Positions 1 to 8,689 of a DNA stretch of 64,000 bases are shown in pieces (the stretch's first letter is position 1; the number at the start of each line of letters is the position of its first letter). The position numbers and the translations under genes are program-made. The stretch is from Alopecurus myosuroides (taxonomy: Eukaryota > Streptophyta > Magnoliopsida > Poales > Poaceae). The notes under the pieces are model-generated. The model saw nothing but the letters and a program-made list of their open reading frames with translations. It made no database searches and was not told the origin of the DNA. The stretch is from assembly GCA_028641055.1 (NCBI GenBank), contig CM054063.1, forward strand, positions 176,190,697 through 176,254,696. Direction: 5' to 3'.

Positions 1-2626
1 ATTCTTCGGGAGTGTAATTGATTGGATCCGGACTGCGGCCTTTCCACTTGTTCACCTTTTCTCCTCCAAAGGCTATGTTGACCTCCTTGGGCTTTGTTGT
101 TGACTCCGGAGTTCCTTTTTTATCAGAACGAGGTGTTTTCTTGGCCAGTATCAGTGACTCCATATTGCCTCCTCTTGCTCTGATATCGTCTTCGGCTGCA
201 GCATGCTCATTAGCGGTTGTAAGCATAGATCCGAGATCTTTGTGCTTTTTAGAACCAACCATGAACGGTACAAGTCCGGGTTTTAGGCCATTGACGAAAG
301 CATGCATTGCTTGTACGTCAGTTACTCCAGAGCAACTATTCTTCATTGCAGTCCATCTGGAGATGAAATCCACGTATGGTTCGTCTTCAAATTGGGTGCA
401 ACGGTTCAGCTGGTTGATGCTATTTGGGCGTTTGTATGTTCCCCGAAAGTGCTGAGTAAATACCCTCGCCATATCATCCCAACTGTCTACAGTTCTTGAT
501 GGTAAACCATTAATCCAATCTCTGGCTCCGTCTAGCAACATTAGGGGAAGAAACTTGACAGCTTCCAGGTCTGTCCCGTTGTTGATTTGGACGGCTGTGT
601 AATAATCTGAAAGCCAGGTATCCGGGTTTGTACTGCCGGTATATTTTTGGTAGGTTGGACCAACTTTGGCGAAGCCAGAATGTAGGGTTATCCTTCGGAT
701 CCTGTCAGTAAAACACTTAGGACCAAAGTATAGATCATCCTTTTCTGCTCTATCAATATGTGCAGAATATCTCCCGGCTGAATGGACAGAAGGGGATCTG
801 CTCCTTTCTTTTCCATTGTTGCGCGGACGCGCTTTTCCGGGGTTATCTCTATCTCTTCCGTTGTCACGCCCCCTGGGATTAGGTGGAGTCCTGCTCCTGT
901 ACCTTTCCTTATCTTTAGGCGGTGTCCGAGATCTTTCACGTCTGTGAGGTGTATCGTATCTTCCAGCTTTTTCAGCTGGGTTTCTCGGAGGTGGCATTAT
1001 TTTGCCGTCGTTCCGGTGTTTGTCTTCCCGATCGTGTGGTTTATATCCATCTTTCGGGAGATGAGGTCCGGTTCTAGACGCTGCGTCCCGGTTGTCGGGG
1101 TTTTTCTTGTCTTTTCTCGGATCCTCTTTTTTATCCGAATCTCCGGGTTCTTCCGGTCCAGGTGTTCTAGCAGCGCAAGTAACAGTTTTGCAGAGGGCGG
1201 AATTATCATGCAGCCTCCCTGATCGCTCTTGTCCTCGCTGTTGCTGCTGTAATGCTTTTCCTAGGAAAGCATACACCCCTTGGAGTTTTTCCCCGTTGGA
1301 GTACAGATCGTTGTTTAGGATGGCGAACGCTGCTTCCGCGTTTTCCGCTGCGGTTTTGTATATTGGTTCGCCCTTGGCATCTTTGCCGTTTAACTGCTTT
1401 TGCCAAGATGGGTTATAAAACCTTTCTTTTGGCGGCAGTTCTTCCGGTTTTGTGATTCCGGGTAACCTAGTAGGTTTTAAGGCAGATCTATGCTTTCTCT
1501 CGTACTCCTCTATTTCTTCCTTCATGACTTTGATGTCATTATGGGTTTGTTGGAGATGTTGCCGAGATCTAAGCAGATGTTGCTGTTGCCGTTGGAAAGC
1601 TTGTCTCCTGGCTTCCAGCATCTCAGGGGGTTCATTGGGTCCCACTGGAGTTTGTAATAGTTCTTGCTCTTCCAGTTCTGTCATTGGTGGAGCGGTGATT
1701 TCCTTAGATTTCTTTTCCGCGGGCTTTGTGCCACTAATATCTCCAACTTCCAGGTTTTCATCAGCGAGATCAGCTGACTTTTTCTTCCGGAGTTTGTACT
1801 GGAGTTTTTTAGAAGCACGGTGCTTTTTCTTGGAAGAAGGAGGTTTTTTGACAGGTTCATCTTCTGTCATCTCCTTGACATTAGGGAATATCGGAGAAGT
1901 TTCTCCGTCTTCTCTCTCTTCCACTGGCGGAGGGGTTTTAGGGCTTTCCTGGCTGTCGGCACCCGTTGTATCAGCTGGTTTTGCCATTAGCACTTCATGG
2001 AATCCCTCTTGAAAGGACTTAACTTTTCTTACGAAGGCATCATCGTCTTCGTCTTCGGAGTCGAAGTTATCCGATCCGGTTTCCGATTCCAATCTCGCCT
2101 CTATGGCGGCAAGCACGGACTCTGTTTCCGAGTTTATCGTCTGGTTGACGGATGTCGGATCTTCCGTCTCTGTGACGGGTATTGGTTCTTCCGTCTCTAT
2201 GACGGGTAGGTTGTTATCTGCCTCTTGCACGGGATTTCCGTCATCCGTGTTTTCAGCGATTTCGGATTGCACCATGCCGATAAAGTGCGTATCACTGTTT
2301 TGTCGGCGATCTGAGCAAAATCCGGCATCATAGTCGTCTTCGACTGGGTATAGGGCGGGTGGGATAAATTTGCTTCCACCGCAAAACCCCATTGCCTCTG
2401 CAGTTAGTCCGATAAAGATGTTAGAAGATCCAATCGGTAACACGCAGGCACTTACCAGGTGGTTTTGCGCCGGTATATAGGATCCGTTGTCGAGGAAGCG
2501 CCCGACGTCGTCGTCGAATTCCAAGCTTCCGACAGTGATCGATCTTCCAATTCCGCCGAGTATCCCAGATCGGAATTTCACGCCTGGCGCCGTTTGCCCC
2601 ACGGTGGGCGCCAACTGTCGAGACAT
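1..2626 (-). CDS. Tat-type gypsy gag (copy B), C-terminus outside the window
   Basis: Capsid-type gag of a Ty3/gypsy retrotransposon, which would package element RNA in the cytoplasm. The frame starts at an ATG inside the last bases of the LTR (2624-2626), reads through the primer-binding site and stays in register to base 1, about 875 codons; every stretch I translated was open. An acidic N-terminal half is followed by a basic Arg/Ser-rich stretch near 780-960 and a retrotransposon gag domain near 300-720 (DTWLSDYYTAV, then WDDMARVFTQHF). It aligns over its whole length with the gag of copy A (44.8-47.4 kb). Copy A has a one-base insertion and a two-base deletion that this copy lacks, so copy B is the better reading of the family. 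Protease and pol lie beyond the left edge. I did not translate every codon, so a stop could have been missed. Confidence 0.75.
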   Translation of the reverse strand, partial: MSRQLAPTVGQTAPGVKFRSGILGGIGRSITVGSLEFDDDVGRFLDNGSYIPAQNHLVSACVLPIGSSNIFIGLTAEAMGFCGGSKFIPPALYPVEDDYDAGFCSDRRQNSDTHFIGMVQSEIAENTDDGNPVQEADNNLPVIETEEPIPVTETEDPTSVNQTINSETESVLAAIEARLESETGSDNFDSEDEDDDAFVRKVKSFQEGFHEVLMAKPADTTGADSQESPKTPPPVEEREDGETSPIFPNVKEMTEDEPVKKPPSSKKKHRASKKLQYKLRKKKSADLADENLEVGDISGTKPAEKKSKEITAPPMTELEEQELLQTPVGPNEPPEMLEARRQAFQRQQQHLLRSRQHLQQTHNDIKVMKEEIEEYERKHRSALKPTRLPGITKPEELPPKERFYNPSWQKQLNGKDAKGEPIYKTAAENAEAAFAILNNDLYSNGEKLQGVYAFLGKALQQQQRGQERSGRLHDNSALCKTVTCAARTPGPEEPGDSDKKEDPRKDKKNPDNRDAASRTGPHLPKDGYKPHDREDKHRNDGKIMPPPRNPAEKAGRYDTPHRRERSRTPPKDKERYRSRTPPNPRGRDNGRDRDNPGKARPRNNGKERSRSPSVHSAGRYSAHIDRAEKDDLYFGPKCFTDRIRRITLHSGFAKVGPTYQKYTGSTNPDTWLSDYYTAVQINNGTDLEAVKFLPLMLLDGARDWINGLPSRTVDSWDDMARVFTQHFRGTYKRPNSINQLNRCTQFEDEPYVDFISRWTAMKNSCSGVTDVQAMHAFVNGLKPGLVPFMVGSKKHKDLGSMLTTANEHAAAEDDIRARGGNMESLILAKKTPRSDKKGTPESTTKPKEVNIAFGGEKVNKWKGRSPDPINYTPEE
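2598..2614 (-). other. Primer-binding site of Tat copy B
   Basis: On the minus strand the sequence TGGCGCCCACCGTGGGG follows two bases after the LTR end. It is the same site as in copy A and is placed where a tRNA would prime minus-strand DNA synthesis. The site lies inside the open gag frame. Confidence 0.75.
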
Positions 2627-3188
2627 CGTAGTAGTTTTCATAGACTGGGGTGCCATGAGACTACGGTAGAGACGTGGGGTAACGGGATAGCGTAGTAACA
2701 CAGAACACGGGATTTTACCCAGGTTCGGTACGTCGCGACAGTACGGCGTACCTACTCCTGCACTTCTCACTAATTGGGACTAAAGCCCGTATAACAGGGT
2801 TACAGTGTGAGGGAATAGATCTAGCTACTCGACGAGGATGAACTTCTCGGCGAGTTGCGTAGAGCTTAAGCTGGTGAAGCTAGAACCTAGAACCTTGGAA
2901 CTTATCTAATCTATCTCCCGTCCGGCTTTATATAATAGCCGGATTAGGGCTTACAGAACAAGAAACCTAGAAGACTACGTTTAACTTGTAACTTGGAAAG
3001 TAAGGAATCCGTCTTCTCCTCCAAGCCAGATCACGTGGGCCGTGATCCGGGTTCTTCTAGAATCCGGCTCCTGCGCGTCGGACTACTGGGCCGCCCAATG
3101 GACCTAAGCCCATTACCATGTAGGCCACCCTGGTAATCCGGCTCTTTGTCTACCATCTTCTATACCCCTATTCAGTATATATCCGACA
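2616..3188 (-). repeat. 5' LTR of Tat copy B (573 bp)
   Basis: The repeat runs from TGTCGAGACATCG to ATATATCCGACA on the plus strand, so it has TG...CA ends with the inverted pair TGTCG/CGACA. It is homologous to the two LTRs of copy A (559 bp each) but differs by point changes and small indels. A TATATAA core with a nearby GCCGG inverted repeat lies about two thirds along. The partner LTR is outside the window, so no target duplication can be checked; on the right it abuts a LINE fragment. Confidence 0.9.
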
Positions 3189-4045
3189 GTCCAATCTCCC
3201 CATTTATATTAATCGTTGTGTTACCGCTCGTAACAATCTGCATAATCCAGCATATGACCCGGTTACCAAAGCCCCGCCGTTCGAGGACTTGGTGCAAGAA
3301 CGCCCAGTCCAACCGATCATAGGCCTTCTGGAAGTCCAGCTTCAGGAAGAAACCCTTAAGGTGTCGAACCTTCACTTCATGAAATATCTCATGAAGCGTC
3401 AGGATCCCATCATGAATATGTCGTCCCTTAGTAAAGGCGAACTGTTGGGGGTGAGTTAACCGTTGCACCACCGGTGCCAACCGAATCGCAAGCACTTTAG
3501 CGAAAATGCGCTGAATGACATTGATCACCGTTATTGGCCTGAACTGGCGGATATCCGTAGCCCCAGTCAGCTTCGGGATCAGAGTGATCACCCCAAAATA
3601 AGACGCGACATCACCAGTGTTCCAATATAGAATTCTTGGAACATTGGCATGATCACCACCTGTAGATGGTTCCAAAATCTTTGAAAGAAAGAACTCGGAA
3701 GGCCATCAGGACCAAGTGCAGAATTCGCCTCCATCTCCACAACGGCACACCTAACTCCTCCGACAGGAATGGGACCGTGAGATCCACATTCCCATCATCC
3801 GAGACTAAGGCGCCCAAGCGCTAGAGGTCCCTGGACAACGCGACCCCCGTGCGGGGTTCCGTCGAAAAGAGCTCCTTGTAGAAGGAATATATATGGGCTG
3901 ACAGCTCCTGCGCCTCCTCGAGGAGGCGACCATCCGCCCATAACAACGGGATCGAGATCCTTCTACCTTGCACTCGCAGTTGTTCCTTACAATGGTGCTA
4001 GAGATGGCTAGACAAAGACATATACTGTTGAGGTAGAGGAAGATC
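3189..4045 (-). pseudogene. LINE (non-LTR retrotransposon) reverse transcriptase fragment
   Basis: Minus-strand translation gives a typical plant L1-type reverse transcriptase. In order there are FYKELFS, a degenerate ALGPDGLPSSFFQRFW box, then VITLIPKLTGATDIRQFRPI, QFAFTKGRHIHDG and FFLKLDFQKAYDRLDW. The right half has stops and frame changes (a TAG after ALSRDL, a shift near 3750), while 3189-3675 is open. The FADD catalytic box and the rest of the ORF would lie to the left but are cut off where Tat copy B inserted. No poly(A) tail or endonuclease domain is visible. It is a dead remnant. Confidence 0.85.
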
Positions 4046-4241
4046 ATATTGATGTTAAATAGATATGATTCTCCATATATTCAGTTGTTATGTAAAATAT
4101 TATGGATATACGTTAGAATTTTTTATTATTTCAACTTTTGTGTGAGATGGGGCCTCATTTTAGATTTCCGCATAGGGTCCCGGATTTTGCCGTCTCGGCC
4201 CTGCTACGGCGCTTTATTGCTAAGGACCATGAGATGCCTAA
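4046..4241. other. Short stretch without recognisable genes
   Basis: An AT-rich segment, then a GC-richer one, between the LINE fragment and the Harbinger-like inverted repeat. I see no coding potential or repeat that I can name. Confidence 0.5.
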
Positions 4242-4770
4242 AAGCATCTCTAGCGGCACCCTCCCCCCCTCAAAAGTCCTCGAATGACCCATTGGGGGTT
4301 CGGGCCAAAAAAACGTCCACAATGTAACCCCCAATGGTGTCCACCCATCAAATTTGTGTCCGGCACCCCCAGTCTACCCGCCAAACTTGGGGGCCTTCTT
4401 GGAGCGTCGAACAATGTCCGGTCAGCCCACCTGACATGTGGGGCCCGCTCGTCGTAGAGAGAAGACAAGAAGGGGCGTGAGTAAAGACGCCATGCAGAGG
4501 CCGGTTCGTGGTAATGCCGCTCGCCGGTTTCCAATGCGACGAGACGTCGACCCACAACACGCCTCACAATTACACCGGTGACGCGACGCTTCTGATGACG
4601 TGGTGCCAACGTTGTGGCTTCCCCACTTGTAGCATTTACGCCATCACCGCCCTTTGGCCAAGGATAAAAGTCAGAGGCTTTCCCTCGTCGTACCGCACAT
4701 CCTTCTCTCCCCCACTCTCTCCACCCAGCCGTCCAAATCATCTCGCCCTCGCCCTCTACCTCGCCTCACC

Positions 4771-6252
4771 ATGGCGGCCAACAACTGCGAGGCCGGCTCC
4801 TCCTCCGGCTCGAGGCTCACCAGTGGGCGCACCATCAACAGTGAAGGAGCCTGGAAGTTGCAAAGGTACGGGCTCCTCACCCCTCTGGATTGCCGCATCC
4901 TGAAGGACCGACGTGTCTCCCAAGCCGGCCTCGTTGTGCCACCGATGCCAGGAACAGTGGAGCAGATCCGCCGTTACATAACTCGTCGGCTCAGTGTCGA
5001 ATCTGTTGCTCGGCAAATCCCTCAGGTGAACCTATAGGGTTTCTAATAGGAGAACCCATGAGCGCTGGTGGCGATCGTCGGCTAGACAGGGGGCACAATT
5101 TACCCAGGTTCGGGGCCCTCGTAGAGGTAAAACCCTTACTCCTGCCTCTGTCGATCTGTATTATCGAATAGATCGGTTACAAAGATGATCGCTCAAGTCG
5201 TGAGTACAATCTCGAGCTCAAGGATTTGGTGGTGTCGTATTGGTTGGTCCTCTTCCGGTGGTTCTCCTGGCCTTATATAGGTGGCCAGGTCTCAAACCCT
5301 ACCCGGGGAGGAGTCGAATTCTAACCCTATGTCGGTTACAAGTTTCCTAACTTAGCCCGCAAGGTATTGCGGGCGGGCTTCACGTGGGCCTTCTGGAACA
5401 CTCCAAGGGCTTCCCTTCTTGGGCCTTAACATTGGGCCTGAGACGGGGTGTCCTTACCCGTAGGGTCTAAGATCCATCCCTTCGTCACTCAGCTTGATGA
5501 TGCTGGCAGAGCGCTGCCACCCCAAGAACGACGACGACCAACACAACTGGGGCAATTGACTTGACCGGTTCGAGCAGGAGCGGTAGGAGGTCATCGACAT
5601 CGTTGACAACCCCGACGTTCTCCTATCGCAGTACAACACCGCAGGGCGTCGTCGCTGGTGGGAAGCGACTGGCCACATTGTGGCCAGCGCGATCGAAGCC
5701 GCGAGGCGGCACACCTCCACGGTGAATGTGATGCCGCTCCGGCTCCTGCCGCTGCCGCCTATGCCGGGCCCCACGATGCCACTCCCTACCCCGTGGAGGT
5801 CCGGGCATCGTCATCCACGATGCCCCACGACGCCACTCCTCCCCATCCCGACAACAACCCCAAGGCCGCCTCTTCCTCCGTCCGGAGCCACCGCAGCCCC
5901 CCGCCGCCATCAAAGAGGAGCTGCGGGAGGACGACCTCTGCAACCTCCCCTCGCCGATGCGCGACCCGCCCGACGGCCACTGCCCCGGCCTCCTCGCAGC
6001 GATAGCCAAATTCGTGGCCACGCTGGAGCAGGAGGCGCCAGGGTTGCTGACAACTATCAACTCCACGACGATGGAAGCCTCCAGGAGCCATGGCACCTCC
6101 AACAGTGTGGCCCATTTCGGGGCCTCTAGCAGCCGCACCCCTCGCGTCGCCTCTCCACGAGCCACACAGCCTCCTCCTCCAAGGTCGTCATTCTCGAGGA
6201 CAGCGACGACGATGACGACTCATCGTTCAACTGGAGCTGCGACGAGGAGTAG
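4771..6252 (+). pseudogene. Broken plant ORF carried by the Harbinger-like element
   Basis: A frame starting MAANNCEAGSSSG at 4771 runs to the solo LTR at 4995 and resumes after it with LMMLAERCHP near 5488. It then meets stops (TGA after NWGN, TAG after FEQER) and continues with RRRWWEATG. A Pro/Ala-rich, frame-shifted stretch follows, and the ORF ends with an acidic tail (EDSDDDDDSSFNWSCDEE, stop at about 6250-6252). An AT-rich 3' region follows. The layout (VPPMP, an Arg-rich helix, a D-rich W/F motif, an acidic tail) resembles the ORF at 63414. I do not know its function. It is disrupted by the LTR, at least two stops and indels. Confidence 0.55.
4995..5487 (-). repeat. Solo LTR of the gypsy C family (493 bp)
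   Basis: It runs from TGTCGAATCTG to CCATCCCTTCGTCA, is flanked on both sides by CTCAG, and matches in reverse the 492-bp LTR at 17101-17592. No internal sequence remains, so it was left by recombination between two LTRs of one insertion. It interrupts the captured ORF of the surrounding Harbinger-like element and therefore post-dates it. Confidence 0.92.
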
Positions 6253-6490
6253 CCTAGGGTTGGGTTTAGGCGGCCACCGTGGCCAAATTTCATCCAAAAT
6301 ATGTAAAATAGTTCAAAAATTGAATGAAATTTGCAATTTTTTATTAATTTTTCGTAGTTTTTTACATTTTTTTTAGTGTGCGCCGTTGTGAGCGATACTC
6401 ACCAAATTTGCAGACACGGGTCCGACGTTCCCATAGAGGGCTCTTTTGAGATGTGCCGGACACAAAATAAATGGGTCGGTAGAGATGCTC

Positions 6491-7034
6491 GAACATCACA
6501 TGATCTTCGAGGGATAGATCACTTTCTCTTCCTGGTGGGCTACAGCTCGAGGCTCCGTTGAGGAGAGGGCCAACCTTGAATGACGCGGAAGGGATAATAG
6601 GATTTTTGAAAATCGTTACAGCTCTTTCGCTGTAGTTGCTAGTTTAGCGCGGAGCGCCACGACGGCGCGTGCTCTCGCCTTTGTCAGAGTTGTAGACGAT
6701 GATCTCTGCTGATCTGCCTAGTGTTTTTTTTTTTTTGAAAACAATCTGGCTAGTGATTGTCTTGCCCGTGTAACTGATACTTTTTTTTTTCTCTTCTACT
6801 GTATATGCCTGCCGACTTCTTGAAGAAAAAAAAACAAATGTATGACCGGTAACTGTTTCACACCGTGACGTACGCTCTCCCGGGAGGATTCAAAAGGTAG
6901 GCTCTTTATACAATTTGTAACGGTATCCTAGAAGATGCCATACCGCGCTCAACATTTCCAGTTGAGTTCAAGCTCTAGCTTTTGTCCAAGTAAAATTTAC
7001 CAGAATCTGACCAAGTTTATAGAACCAACGGTAT
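6491..7034. other. Non-coding spacer
   Basis: There are oligo-T and oligo-A runs and a stretch near 6985-7025 (ACCAGAATCTGACCAAGTT) that loosely resembles Tc1/mariner MITE interiors. No gene is supported. Confidence 0.4.
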
Positions 7035-8325
7035 CTTTTTTTTTTTTTTGATAAAGGGAAGTATATTAATATCGCGGAGATACAAATTACACCCGGCCTC
7101 TGCAACAACGCAATGGATGCACACAGCCGAAAAGCAATAAAAAGAAGAAATAAAAAGAAGAAAAGTCCCGCTACAGAGTTACAGTCCTCGCGGTATCCGC
7201 ACAACCACCACCTAAACAACAGCTGACGTCCATCTCTTCTAAAACACCGTCTCCAAGAAGAACAGTGCCAGGCACAACCAATTAAGGCCAGACCTTGGGT
7301 TTTCACCCTGAAGATAATCCTCACTCTCAAAACAACGGCTCAAAGAAGACCAATGCCAGGCACAACCAGTTAAGGTCAGACCTTGGGTTTTCACCCTGAA
7401 AGGTAGGACTTTGGACTTCACGCATATTGTCTCCTCCTCTGACATACAGCTGCCACGAATCTTGTAACTCCAAGCCAGTTCTCCATCGATGCAAAGACTC
7501 CGAACACCGTTGCTAGTCCTCCAATCTTGCCTTCGATGACTGAGCATTGCGACCGAATTCCACCGATCCAGCAATCTCCAGGCGTTGCCCATGGGAGTTC
7601 GCCGGCGGAGCCTTTCGATCGACAACCCGGCTTGATCAAAGAGGACCTACATCATGATCTTCATCTTCGCGCGATGGGAAACCCTAGGACCACCGCCATT
7701 ATTCTGAAGCCTCGTAGACCCCGACGCCGCGAGACCACTTCTGGCAGGAACGACAGCATGAACCCTCCAACGGAACGGCAGAGCAAGATACAAGTCGGAG
7801 CTAGCACCCCAACCGCCTCCTTCTCGCCACGCCGCCGGGAGGCCCTCCGCGGCCGGCCCCAAGAACGCCGCCGTCTATGGCGAAGCGCCCGCCGTTCCGG
7901 TGGGGTCAGGAAGCCACGCGCCAGTGTTGGAACGGCTCACGCTGTCATATCCCGGGGGCGCCAACGGCGTCACCATGGAGGCCAGCACCACCGGCGAACC
8001 CGACAGGTCGTGAGCCATCCGACCAGCCCTTGCGCTCCTTCCCCGAGTCGCGGTCGACGTCACGCTCGCCACTTTGGATCCGCGATCCGAAGCCAGCCCC
8101 GCCGCCACCTTCCGCCTCCCTGCCCCACGCCCGGATCAATCACCGCTGCCCTCCCACAACGGCAACCACCGGTGCGCCCGCCATGCCCTTCGCCTTTGAC
8201 GAGCAGGGCGCCGCCACCGCCGCCTGCTCCGGCGACGGCAGCGGCCGAAGGAGATCGCGATCTGGGGGCTTTTTTCCCTAGGGTTTCCGCCTCCAGGGCC
8301 GCTCGGGAGGGAGCGACCCGAGAGG
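7035..8325 (-). mobile_element. Non-autonomous retroposon with poly(A) tail
   Basis: On the minus strand it begins with GC-rich DNA at about 8325 (CTCTCGGGTCGCTCCC), becomes AT-richer and ends ATTAATATACTTCCC followed by about 14 A (7035-7049). Short internal repeats of GGGTGAAAACCCAAGG occur near 7300 and 7390. The same 3' end and a similar 5' end occur at 54482-55700. Long open frames over 7527-8363 are by-products of GC-rich sequence and encode nothing I recognise. I did not find a clear target duplication. It resembles a LINE-mobilised or long SINE-like retroposon; the family name is unknown to me. Confidence 0.55.
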
Positions 8326-8365
8326 TCTTTTCCCCCACAACTCCCGTCAAAAAACGAGCGTAACC

Positions 8366-8415
8366 CAGCATCTAAGAGTTAAAGCCATGTTTATGTTACT
8401 CAGCATCTAAGAGTT
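8366..8415. repeat. Pair of 15-bp direct repeats
   Basis: CAGCATCTAAGAGTT occurs at 8366-8380 and again at 8401-8415, 20 bp apart, downstream of the ILR1-like gene. It could be a footprint of a lost insertion or a chance duplication. Confidence 0.6.
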
Positions 8416-8689
8416 TGTTGTCGAGTTCACTCTTGTCTTCACAATGGAATGATCCGCAAAACCAGGTAAACTCACATGGCGCAAAGCTTTGAACAATGAA
8501 AAATGACGTCAGGACTTGGAACATTTTGTATGCTCACGAAAAAGAAAAACTTAGTACCACGTCGGTTAACATCACATATATTGTCAAGTTGCCAGCTTGT
8601 GCATCTTGTAATTTCATCCTCCCCCTGATAATCGAAATAAGTGTCGCAGTTCTGAACTGGATCGGAGGGAGTAACAAAAATCAATATTT

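Larger units (their letters stand above)
4242..6490. mobile_element. PIF/Harbinger-like element with captured ORF and a solo LTR inside
   Basis: The ends are inverted: AAGCATCTCTAGCGGCACC on the left and, reading inward on the minus strand, GAGCATCTCTACCGACC on the right. Several grass PIF/Harbinger elements have similar GAGCATCTC termini. Flanking trinucleotides are TAA and GAA, a near match to the 3-bp duplication of that superfamily. Subterminal copies of a GTGTCCGGCAC motif occur near both ends in inverted orientation. No transposase is visible, so the element would be non-autonomous. Removing the solo LTR leaves about 1.75 kb. The superfamily call rests on the ends and is tentative. Confidence 0.5.

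Noticed and set aside
18..2333. Plus-strand open frames over the Tat gag (for example 18-455 and 1452-2012), also seen at 44812-46800
   Set aside because: They are antisense shadows of the well supported minus-strand gag; they have gag-complement composition and occur in both copies only because the element is duplicated.
7527..8363. A 278-codon plus-strand frame rich in Arg and Pro
   Set aside because: Lies antisense in a GC-rich retroposon; no domain, and several other frames are equally long there.
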